DNA of 36,159 nt, taken from assembly GCA_016213775.1 (NCBI GenBank), contig JACQZR010000105.1:1-36159 (forward strand). Reading direction: 5' to 3'. The notes beneath the pieces were generated by a model. That model had not been told where the DNA came from. It did no database searches and was given only the letters and a program-made list of their open reading frames with translations. A program made the translations under genes and the position numbers. Each line of letters opens with the position of its first letter. Positions within the stretch are counted from its first letter, which is position 1. Source of the stretch: Acidobacteriota bacterium (GTDB lineage Bacteria; Acidobacteriota; Terriglobia; Bryobacterales; Bryobacteraceae). Below, piece after piece: positions 1 to 6,706 of the stretch.

Positions 1-96
1 AACGCCCCACCCGCTTCATCTGGGTTGCAGAGCGCCTTCGACAAAATCGAGAAAGAAATCGACCTGCAAATCCGGGAGGCAAAGCTGGTGGCCTGA
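1..96 (+). CDS. C-terminal fragment of an unknown protein
   Basis: An open frame enters from the left edge and ends at a TGA at 94-96, giving 31 residues ending in EKEIDLQIREAKLVA. The tail is charged and probably helical. There is too little sequence to assign a family. It is followed by a possible stem-loop at 99-132. Confidence 0.5.
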   Translation, partial: NAPPASSGLQSAFDKIEKEIDLQIREAKLVA

Positions 97-98
97 AA

Positions 99-132
99 CT
101 TGACTTGTTTACATCAACTCTTGAAAGTCAAG
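99..132. other. Inverted repeat just after a stop codon
   Basis: An 8-bp perfect stem, CTTGACTT (99-106) with AAGTCAAG (125-132), encloses an 18-nt loop directly after the stop of the preceding partial gene. There is no T-run after the stem, so an intrinsic terminator is not well supported. It could be an operator or chance. Confidence 0.25.
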
Positions 133-184
133 ACCCCTAGACCCGGACTCCGATCCGCTTACCGACGACAGGCAGGACGCCAAG

Positions 185-508
185 TTGCGCCGCGTCCGTC
201 AATTCGCCCGGCAGAATCAAATCGCGCGCGAAAAAGCCGTCAGGATGCTGTCGGAAATTCAGACCGAAGTCCGCTCGCGCCTCCAGGCCTTCCCGCCCGA
301 TCCGAAAGCGGAAATCCCCATCATGCAGCAGCGGCCGCATTCCCTTTCCTTGCTGTGCAAACTTCGCGACGTAGCTGTCAACTGCAAAAAAGCCCAGGAT
401 CTCAAGTCCCCCCCGGCGTGTGGTGGGATCAAAGCCAATTCCACAAAACCTGCCCAGAATCAGTCGGTTCCGACGCCCACTGCGGCGGCCCCGGCGCAGC
501 AGATATGA
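185..508 (+). CDS. Hypothetical small protein, weakly supported
   Basis: A 107-residue frame could begin at a TTG at 185, with a modest purine-rich stretch (GGCAGGA, 171-177) upstream. The first ~45 residues are charged and helix-prone (e.g. [20 protein letters not shown]), third codon positions are GC-rich, and the same frame stays open upstream to a TGA at 122. The C-terminal half is Pro/Ala/Gln-rich and looks less like a folded protein. The opposite strand is also open across this stretch, so this may be a relic or a chance frame. No family recognised. Confidence 0.25.
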   Translation: MRRVRQFARQNQIAREKAVRMLSEIQTEVRSRLQAFPPDPKAEIPIMQQRPHSLSLLCKLRDVAVNCKKAQDLKSPPACGGIKANSTKPAQNQSVPTPTAAAPAQQI

Positions 509-559
509 GGTGACCCCCAACCAGGCTATGCAGGAATCCCGTTGACCACCCCTCCGGCG

Positions 560-700
560 GTCGAGACCCAACAGATGCAACAGCGTGGCATGCCGGTCGT
601 GTCTATGTACAGCCTTCTCAACAGAACCGAACCCGAAATCGTCGGTCGAGCCGTACGCCATTCCTCTGCGAATGCCCCCGCCGGCGGCAAGCAGAAAGCG
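560..700 (-). pseudogene. DUF1501 C-terminal remnant
   Basis: Read on the minus strand from about 700 to 560, the frame gives [20 protein letters not shown], continues through [16 protein letters not shown] and ends LLHLLGLD. This is the near-C-terminal signature of DUF1501 proteins (sulfatase-like, common in Planctomycetes and Acidobacteria): the glycine-rich turn, a YG-T/S-D-E/D-FG motif and HDxHATxLHLLGLD. Everything upstream of about residue 300 of the family is missing, and after LLGLD the expected C-terminal tail is not recognisable. The remnant lies directly downstream of, and in frame with, the stop of the zinc-ribbon gene. I interpret it as the stump of a deleted gene. The rest of 509-559 shows nothing recognisable. 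Confidence 0.7.
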
Positions 701-2572
701 CTACTCCGCGCCTTCCAACCGGTCAATGCGCTCCAACGCATTCTTGCAGTGGTAGTCGATGTCGCTTCCCAGGTGCGCTTTCAGCAGCAGCCGCGCCGCT
801 GCCCGCAGCCTCGGTTCCTGGGCCACAAATGCCGCGAAGCCCGCGCATTCATAACGCAGCGTGAAGTCCTGATCCCCATCCGCCATCAACGTACTCATCG
901 CATCGAACAGCGCCTCCACCTCGCGCGGACTCGCCGCCCACTCGCTCAACACATCGTCCTCGCTATAGCGGATCAGCTTCGCCAGCGGCTCGCGAATCCA
1001 CATCTCGCGCAGCATCGCCGGTGGCTCGCCATCTCCCAGAAATCGCCGCAGCACGGGCAGAAACGCCGCCGGCGCATCGAAGAACCGCGTCAGCGCCGCC
1101 TTCGAGACCACCAACTGCACCTCGCGGCTATACCAACGGTACAAGCACTTCCACGTCTGAATCACCACCTCCTCGGCGTCAGGAGCAAACAGCCGTTGCA
1201 CCAGAAACCGGTGCAACCCCTCGTCAGCGGCGTGCCGCAGTTGCACCTCAGCGAACGCAATCAATTCGACGCGCACTTCATCACTGGCCTTGCTCCACTG
1301 CCGCGGCACAAAGTCCAAAGGCATGCGGCCCGGCTTGGCAACATCATCCATGCCCCATTGGCCGGCGTTGAACTCGCCCGTTTCCACCCAGTGTCCGCAC
1401 AACTCGGCAAGATACTCCGGGGGCAATTCCGCGCGCTGCAACAGTGCCTGATAAATGGTCCGGTCGCGTCCCGACAACTCCGCCAGCCGCACCGCCTCGC
1501 CCGGCGGCACACCGAAGCACAGCACGTGACAAGCGGCGCTCAACACCCCCCGATCCTTGGTTTCCTCGGCGATCTTTGTCAGCGTCCGCCGCAAGTCCGG
1601 CACCGGCTTGCGCCGCATCGACAGCTTCTTCAACAGCTCCAGTTGCCGCTCCCCGGTTGCGGCCAGCAGCACCTCATCAATGCCACCCGGCTCGCCCGCG
1701 TCGATCAGAACCTTCGCGGCCACGTGCCGCTGGAGAGCATCGTCGGACCGCAGCGCCGCCCGCAGCCGGTCGACGTTGCGTGTCCCCACATCGACGCAAA
1801 ACTCATCGTCGGCGCTCAACACCGCATCGGCGGGCACCTGAGCTTCACGATCCCCGAGCAGGATCCGGTGAGCGGCCGCCGGCCCCGGACACGGAGACTC
1901 CCGCAAGGCGCGTACCATCTCACGCTGGTCGATCGGAACGCCTGCGCCGAAAATGGCCCGCCACGTGCTCAACTGCAGTATGGCCTCAGAGCGAACCTCT
2001 ACGTGCGGCGAGTTGTACAGTTCGAACACTTCCCCGTTGTCGATGGGGTCGCCGAGGTGGAGCCGCGCCAAACCTGCCAGCGAGCGCAGCAATGGGATAG
2101 GAGAGCGCTTGTGAATCTCCATTGCCGGCACCTGCACATCGAGTTCCCGCAGACGGGCCTCTTCCCAAGGCAGTTCCACAATCAATTGCTCTTCCAATTC
2201 GGCGCTCCAGTGCCGTTGATACAAGGATCGCTCGAGAAGCCGCGCCTGCTCCACGTGCTGCGTCATTACCGTCGCATGCCGGGAGTAGATGTTGGCGAAG
2301 TTCTCAATCTGCTCCGGGTCCATTTCCCCAAGCATTTTGGGGATTGTGAACCGGTCCACACCCGCATGTTTGAGCATTCGCGCCGCACCATATTGTTCCG
2401 GTTCCACCACCACGGCCGCGCAACTGCGGCAGAACTTCGCCGCCGGAGTCCACTTGGCGCACCAGAAGCAGCGCAGTTCGCGCCGCACGGTTTTACCGCA
2501 ATGAACGCAATAATCGCCCGCCTTCCAACCGGGAGGTTGGGGCAGAGTACAGGATTCGCAAATTGCACGCAT
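701..2572 (-). CDS. Double zinc-ribbon protein with helical-repeat body
   Basis: About 623 residues from the ATG at 2572. A GTG at 2599 would add nine residues but lies inside the CRP-type palindrome, so I prefer the ATG. The first ~55 residues hold four CxxC pairs (CESC, CVHC, CFWC, CRSC), a double zinc-ribbon arrangement. The remaining ~560 residues are rich in Leu/Ala/Arg amphipathic helices and resemble HEAT/ARM-type repeats, with no catalytic motif visible. No signal peptide or membrane segment is seen, so it should be cytoplasmic. It is divergent from the hemerythrin gene with 79 bp between starts. Double zinc ribbons usually bind nucleic acid or protein partners; the actual role is unknown. 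The overlapping long plus-strand frame is His/Gln/Arg-rich and is a shadow. Confidence 0.75.
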   Translation of the reverse strand: MRAICESCTLPQPPGWKAGDYCVHCGKTVRRELRCFWCAKWTPAAKFCRSCAAVVVEPEQYGAARMLKHAGVDRFTIPKMLGEMDPEQIENFANIYSRHATVMTQHVEQARLLERSLYQRHWSAELEEQLIVELPWEEARLRELDVQVPAMEIHKRSPIPLLRSLAGLARLHLGDPIDNGEVFELYNSPHVEVRSEAILQLSTWRAIFGAGVPIDQREMVRALRESPCPGPAAAHRILLGDREAQVPADAVLSADDEFCVDVGTRNVDRLRAALRSDDALQRHVAAKVLIDAGEPGGIDEVLLAATGERQLELLKKLSMRRKPVPDLRRTLTKIAEETKDRGVLSAACHVLCFGVPPGEAVRLAELSGRDRTIYQALLQRAELPPEYLAELCGHWVETGEFNAGQWGMDDVAKPGRMPLDFVPRQWSKASDEVRVELIAFAEVQLRHAADEGLHRFLVQRLFAPDAEEVVIQTWKCLYRWYSREVQLVVSKAALTRFFDAPAAFLPVLRRFLGDGEPPAMLREMWIREPLAKLIRYSEDDVLSEWAASPREVEALFDAMSTLMADGDQDFTLRYECAGFAAFVAQEPRLRAAARLLLKAHLGSDIDYHCKNALERIDRLEGAE

Positions 2573-2583
2573 GGGGGTTGTTA

Positions 2584-2601
2584 CTGTGACCGCAGTCACA
2601 G
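2584..2601. promoter_or_regulatory. CRP-type operator palindrome
   Basis: CTGTGAC-CGCA-GTCACAG is a perfect 7-bp inverted repeat with a 4-bp centre. It contains TGTGA-N6-TCACA, a full match to the CRP consensus core of the CRP/FNR superfamily. It lies between the divergent zinc-ribbon (ATG at 2572) and hemerythrin (ATG at 2652) genes. Its centre is about 59 bp before the hemerythrin ATG, compatible with activation of that gene, and about 20 bp before the minus-strand ATG, where it would more likely repress. The regulator itself is not in the window. Confidence 0.6.
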
Positions 2602-2651
2602 AATAGCTACACCAGATGGTCGCACAATGTATGCTGAAAGGGAGCTAACTG

Positions 2652-3215
2652 ATGTCTCACCCCGTTGATGAACTCATGTCCGAGCACCGGCTGATAGAAC
2701 GGATGCTCTCCGCGCTACAGAGCCAGGTGCTTCACGCGGACGCTAAAACATTTCCCGTCGATTACGTTGCCAAGGCGCTTGACTTCTTTGTCAACTTCGC
2801 CGACAAACGTCATCATGAAAAGGAAGAGAAGATTCTCTTCCCGGCGTTGGCCGCGGCCGGCGTGCCCCGTCAAGGCGGACCCATCGGCATGATGGAGTAC
2901 GAGCACACGCTGGGACGCAACTATCTTGGGACGGTTCGTGCCAACCTCGAAGCCGCGCGCACGGGCTCACCCGCAGCGATAGCCGCAATACGGGAAGCAG
3001 TTTCCGAATACACGCACCTGCTCGCCAATCACATCATGAAGGAAGACATGGTTCTCTTCCGCATGGCGCAGAATGTCCTCTACGACCAGCATCAACTCGC
3101 AGCTATGTTGGAGGAATTCCACGACAACGACAATCCGTACCTGACGGACGAGTTCCGGGCAAAGTACGAGGCAATCGTCGAGGAATGCACGGCGATGGTG
3201 CCGGCTGTGGCGTAA
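2652..3215 (+). CDS. Hemerythrin HHE-domain protein
   Basis: 187 residues forming a four-helix hemerythrin-like domain that binds a di-iron centre. Candidate ligands are visible in order: His12 (SEHRL), His54/His55 and Glu58 (KRHHEKEE), His85 (MEYEH), and His122, His127 and Glu131 (YTHLLANHIMKED). A good ribosome binding site, AAAGGGAG (2637-2644), lies 7 nt before the ATG. Family members sense or store O2, NO or iron; which applies is not visible. The CRP-type palindrome upstream suggests control by a CRP/FNR-family regulator, some of which respond to O2 or NO. It ends three bases from the convergent haem/copper gene. Confidence 0.9.
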   Translation: MSHPVDELMSEHRLIERMLSALQSQVLHADAKTFPVDYVAKALDFFVNFADKRHHEKEEKILFPALAAAGVPRQGGPIGMMEYEHTLGRNYLGTVRANLEAARTGSPAAIAAIREAVSEYTHLLANHIMKEDMVLFRMAQNVLYDQHQLAAMLEEFHDNDNPYLTDEFRAKYEAIVEECTAMVPAVA

Positions 3216-3218
3216 GAG

Positions 3219-4526
3219 TTACCGCTCCAGGTACTCGATCCAGCTCGTCATCATCTCTTCTTCGCTCTTATCGCCCCAGCGGACCACCTCTTTGGGGTCC
3301 GGGTTGGCGGCGTTGTTGACACTGTTATCGTAGTGGGCCGTGACAATGAGACGGCTCCCTTTCTCCACCAGCACCGGGTCGCGCAGCCGGTAGACTAACT
3401 GCCAGTTGAAGTCGTACTTCGGTACCCAGAGCAGGGTCTCGCGGCGGCCATCCGGACGCACCACTTCGTACTTCACATCTTTACCGCGATAGTGCATATG
3501 GGGCGTGAACGACAGCAACATCCTGTCGGCTTCGAACTCGTAGCACCGCCTCACCTCATGATTCGCCGCCCCGGCCGGAATCTGCATGAAGAAGTTCCGC
3601 AGATCCATCCGGCGCAGCGCACGTCCCGGCTTGCCCGGCGCCAGATAGAGCCCGACGCTGGTCCGGTCGCGTTGCGGCTTGCCGCTGATCCGCGCATAGT
3701 GGATGACGAACTCCAGCTTCGCTCCCGGCGGGATCCACTTCGCTGACCCATCGGGAAAGACATCCGGCGGTCGCCCGGGCAGAAATGCCGCCAGCCCGCC
3801 TTCCTGCGCGCCAGTCAGAAACGGCAGCGCCGGTGTGTCGGTAGCGCATCCGTCATTCCACACGGGAGCGTCCTTGCGAATCCGGCTTAGCTTGCCTTCC
3901 TTCAACAGGTACTGTTGGAGCGACGGCATGTTGCTCGTCGAAGCAACTTCCATCTGCCGCGGGTCCTCACTCACCAGCAGGACGTGAACGTGATGCACCA
4001 CCTGCCGGTTGCCGGGACGGATCTCGGCCGCGCGGATCCACTTGCCTTCGGCGAAGTTGGTCCTCACAACAAAATGTTCGTAGGCGTCCTCGCCGGGCGT
4101 GACCTGATAATCCTCGCCTATATCGATGACTATGTCGGGCTGGCCCAGATGCCAGCCTTCTACTTGGCGCGGCGGCTGCGGTACCGATCCGGAGCCTTCG
4201 GCGGCTCCGCCATCCACCCATGTCTGAATGGCCGCGATCTCGCGCTCGCTCAACCGGGCATCGTTGGCCCAGTGCCCGACTTTCGGATCGGCAAACCAGG
4301 GCGGCATCTTGCGGCTGACCACGGACTGCCGGATCGCCTTGGCCCATGGCCGGACTGATTTGTAATCCATCACCGAGAACGGGGCGATGTCGCCCGGGCG
4401 GTGACAACCTCCACACCGCTCGAAGAGGATGGGGGCGATATCTTTGCGAAACGTCGGCGCGGACGCGGCGTTCCCCGCGTCAACCAGGACCAGCATAGGC
4501 AGCATCCAGCCCAGAAGAGGACTCAT
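3219..4526 (-). CDS. Secreted cytochrome c / copper monooxygenase-like protein
   Basis: 435 residues with an N-terminal signal peptide (about 1-22). A c-type haem site CGGCH (38-42) sits in a domain with SRKMPPWFADP, typical of cytochrome domains in Acidobacteria and Planctomycetes. The C-terminal ~270 residues match copper type II ascorbate-dependent monooxygenase-like folds: VVHHVHV (His178, 179, 181) could form the first copper site and HMHYRGK (His343, His345) the second. The combination suggests an electron-transfer domain feeding an oxidative copper centre in the periplasm. The substrate is unknown. No clear Shine-Dalgarno precedes the ATG; a second Met at residue 8 is an alternative start. 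It is divergent from tssK. Confidence 0.8.
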   Translation of the reverse strand: MSPLLGWMLPMLVLVDAGNAASAPTFRKDIAPILFERCGGCHRPGDIAPFSVMDYKSVRPWAKAIRQSVVSRKMPPWFADPKVGHWANDARLSEREIAAIQTWVDGGAAEGSGSVPQPPRQVEGWHLGQPDIVIDIGEDYQVTPGEDAYEHFVVRTNFAEGKWIRAAEIRPGNRQVVHHVHVLLVSEDPRQMEVASTSNMPSLQQYLLKEGKLSRIRKDAPVWNDGCATDTPALPFLTGAQEGGLAAFLPGRPPDVFPDGSAKWIPPGAKLEFVIHYARISGKPQRDRTSVGLYLAPGKPGRALRRMDLRNFFMQIPAGAANHEVRRCYEFEADRMLLSFTPHMHYRGKDVKYEVVRPDGRRETLLWVPKYDFNWQLVYRLRDPVLVEKGSRLIVTAHYDNSVNNAANPDPKEVVRWGDKSEEEMMTSWIEYLER

Positions 4527-4566
4527 GAGGACGAAACTATCACATTTTTCCGGCTCCCCGACGCGT

Positions 4567-4572
4567 TATACT
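4567..4572 (+). promoter_or_regulatory. Possible -10 box for the tssK operon
   Basis: TATACT differs by one base from the TATAAT consensus and lies 42 bp before the tssK ATG in the 88-bp divergent gap. A T-rich stretch at 4545-4550 is at the right distance for a -35 box but matches TTGACA poorly. It is a candidate only. Confidence 0.3.
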
Positions 4573-4614
4573 TTCGTAGGGCTCGGCTGTGGGCTCCCGA
4601 GCGGTCCTCCTATT

Positions 4615-5970
4615 ATGAAGAACCTATCCAGGGTCGTATGGTCTGAAGGTATGTACCTCGGGCCGCACCATTTCCAATTGCAGAGCCGCTATTTCGAGGA
4701 TTCCATTCGCTTTGTCACGGCGAATCTGTGGTATCAATCCTACGGCATGGTTGGGTGCGAGTTCGATCAGGAAGCCCTGCGCAACGGCACGGTATCACTG
4801 ATGCACGCGCGCGGCATCATGCCCGACGGACTCACGTTCCACATGCCCGATGCCGATCCATTGCCGCAAGCGCGTTCGGTTGCCGAGGTGTTTCCTCCCA
4901 CGCGCGATAAGGTGACGGTGTTACTGGCGATCCCCGCGCGCAAGCAGGACGGACTCAACTGCGTTCCGGTGCAGGAGAGCCTCGCCAGCCCGGGCACAAG
5001 GTACAGCGCCGAGACGCGCGTGCTGCATGACGAGACCACCGGCCGCGACGAGAAGCCCGTTCAGTTGGGCCGCAAGAACATCCGGCTGCTGCTGGACACC
5101 GAGAACCTGGAAGGGGAAGTGACGTTGCCCGCGGCGCGCATCATGCGCGATGGTTCGGGACACTTCATCTACGATCCCGATTTCATTCCGCCCTGCGTGG
5201 ACATTGCCGCTTCCGATCACCTGATGGCGATGACGCAGCGGCTGATCAGCATCCTGGAAGAGAAGAGCAATTCCCTGTCGGTGGGAAAGCGGGCATCCGG
5301 GAAGTCGTGGGCGGAGTACTCGACAACGGACATCGCGCGGTTCTGGATGCTCCACTCGGTGCATGCGGCGCTACCGCCGATACGGCATCTGCTGCTCACG
5401 CGGCGGGGTCATCCGGAGGAACTTTACCGCGAGTTGGCGCGGCTGGCCGGGGCGCTGTGTACTTTCGCCATCGATTCGCATCCGCGATCGGTGCCGCTGT
5501 ACGATCATGCGAATCTCGACACCTGCTTCCACGCGATGGACGAGCACATTCGCCGCCACCTGGAAGCGATGGTGCCCACCAACTGCATCTCGATTCCGCT
5601 CACACCCGCGGGCAACTACTTCTGGACGGGGCCCGTCACGGACCAGCGTTGTCTCGACAAGGCGCGCTGGGTTTTCGCCATCTACTCTTCGGTGGGTGAG
5701 GCGGAAATCATCCTGCGCACACCGGCCATTGCCAAGGTCTGCTCTAACAAGTACATCGCCGAGCTGGTGCGGCGCGCATTGCCGGGTCTGGCGCTCACGC
5801 ATTTGAAAGTGCCGCCATCAGCCATTTCCACGCGCGCCGATACGCAATACTTCGGGGTGAGCAGGGCGGGCCCGTGCTGGGAGAGTGTTGTCACCACACG
5901 GGAAGTGGGCATCTACGTACCGGGCGATCTTCCCGATCCCCGCATAGAATTACTCGTCGTTTTGGATTAA
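4615..5970 (+). CDS. tssK: Type VI secretion baseplate protein TssK
   Basis: 451 residues from the ATG at 4615. The N-terminus VVWSEGMYLGPHHFQLQSRY is the hallmark opening of TssK (ImpJ/VasE), the trimeric adaptor that connects the T6SS baseplate to the TssL-TssM membrane complex. Length fits the family (~445). The frame is open upstream to 4429, but that part overlaps the divergent gene and lacks family similarity, so the start was placed just before the motif. No clear Shine-Dalgarno is visible. tssL follows after 5 bp, giving the usual tssK-tssL-tssM order. Confidence 0.95.
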   Translation: MKNLSRVVWSEGMYLGPHHFQLQSRYFEDSIRFVTANLWYQSYGMVGCEFDQEALRNGTVSLMHARGIMPDGLTFHMPDADPLPQARSVAEVFPPTRDKVTVLLAIPARKQDGLNCVPVQESLASPGTRYSAETRVLHDETTGRDEKPVQLGRKNIRLLLDTENLEGEVTLPAARIMRDGSGHFIYDPDFIPPCVDIAASDHLMAMTQRLISILEEKSNSLSVGKRASGKSWAEYSTTDIARFWMLHSVHAALPPIRHLLLTRRGHPEELYRELARLAGALCTFAIDSHPRSVPLYDHANLDTCFHAMDEHIRRHLEAMVPTNCISIPLTPAGNYFWTGPVTDQRCLDKARWVFAIYSSVGEAEIILRTPAIAKVCSNKYIAELVRRALPGLALTHLKVPPSAISTRADTQYFGVSRAGPCWESVVTTREVGIYVPGDLPDPRIELLVVLD

Positions 5971-5975
5971 ATTTC

Positions 5976-6692
5976 ATGGCTCAGAGTGTTCCACAATCGG
6001 GAGCGGCAGTTCGCCGCCCGGAGAACCTGGCATTGGTTTTCCAGGAGATGTTCACTGTTATTGAACGCATGCGGTCAGGGCGGCAACAGGTGCCCGACGC
6101 GGGGGCGTTCCGGCGACAGGCGCGCGAGGCCCTCGCGGCAGCGGACCAGGAAGCGCGGCGCCGCGGCTACACGGCCGAGGACATTCAGCTCGCGATTTTC
6201 GCCGTGGTTGCATTCCTGGACGAGACGATTCTCAACTTGCGCTGGCCGGCCTTTGCCGACTGGCCACGGCAGCCGCTGCAGGAAGAGATGTTCGGCCATC
6301 ACATCGCCGGCGAGGTCTTCTTCCAGAACCTGCAGGCGCTACTGGGGCGGAGCGATTCGCATGAGCTGGCCGACCTGCTGGAGGTCTACCAGACGAGCCT
6401 GTTGTTGGGATTCGCGGGCCGCTACAGCATCGGCGGCAGCGGGTCGCTGCGGTCCATTATTGAGGCCGTCGCCGCCAAGATCCGGCGCATTCGCGAGTCC
6501 ACCGGAGCGATATCTCCAAGGTGGATGCTGCCGAACGAGAACTTCACGTTCTCCGCGTCGGACGTCTGGGTCAAGCGGCTGATCATCGGAAGCATTGCCT
6601 GTTCCGTGCTCGCGCTCATCCTGTTCGCGGTGTATAAAGTTGTCCTGTCCAGCGGAGTGAGTACGCTGGCTGATTTGACTGGGGTCAGGTAG
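5976..6692 (+). CDS. tssL: Type VI secretion membrane protein TssL (DotU family)
   Basis: 238 residues. The cytoplasmic helical domain carries the DotU signatures FAVVAFLDETIL (75-86) and LEVYQTSLLLGFAGRY (135-150), followed by one transmembrane helix (about 202-222) and a short periplasmic tail. This tail-anchored layout is standard for TssL; there is no fused OmpA/peptidoglycan-binding domain. TssL pairs with TssM to form the inner-membrane complex that recruits TssK. It starts 5 bp after tssK and ends 14 bp before tssM, so the three genes are almost certainly co-transcribed. Confidence 0.93.
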   Translation: MAQSVPQSGAAVRRPENLALVFQEMFTVIERMRSGRQQVPDAGAFRRQAREALAAADQEARRRGYTAEDIQLAIFAVVAFLDETILNLRWPAFADWPRQPLQEEMFGHHIAGEVFFQNLQALLGRSDSHELADLLEVYQTSLLLGFAGRYSIGGSGSLRSIIEAVAAKIRRIRESTGAISPRWMLPNENFTFSASDVWVKRLIIGSIACSVLALILFAVYKVVLSSGVSTLADLTGVR

Positions 6693-6706
6693 GAAGGAGA
6701 CGGCAC

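Noticed and set aside
99-132. Intrinsic terminator for the first partial gene
   Set aside because: The stem has an 18-nt loop and is followed by C-rich sequence, not by T residues.
542-2668. A 708-residue plus-strand open frame
   Set aside because: It is His/Gln/Arg/Pro-rich with no domain, and it mirrors the minus-strand zinc-ribbon gene, which has clear CxxC motifs. It is a shadow of a GC-rich gene.
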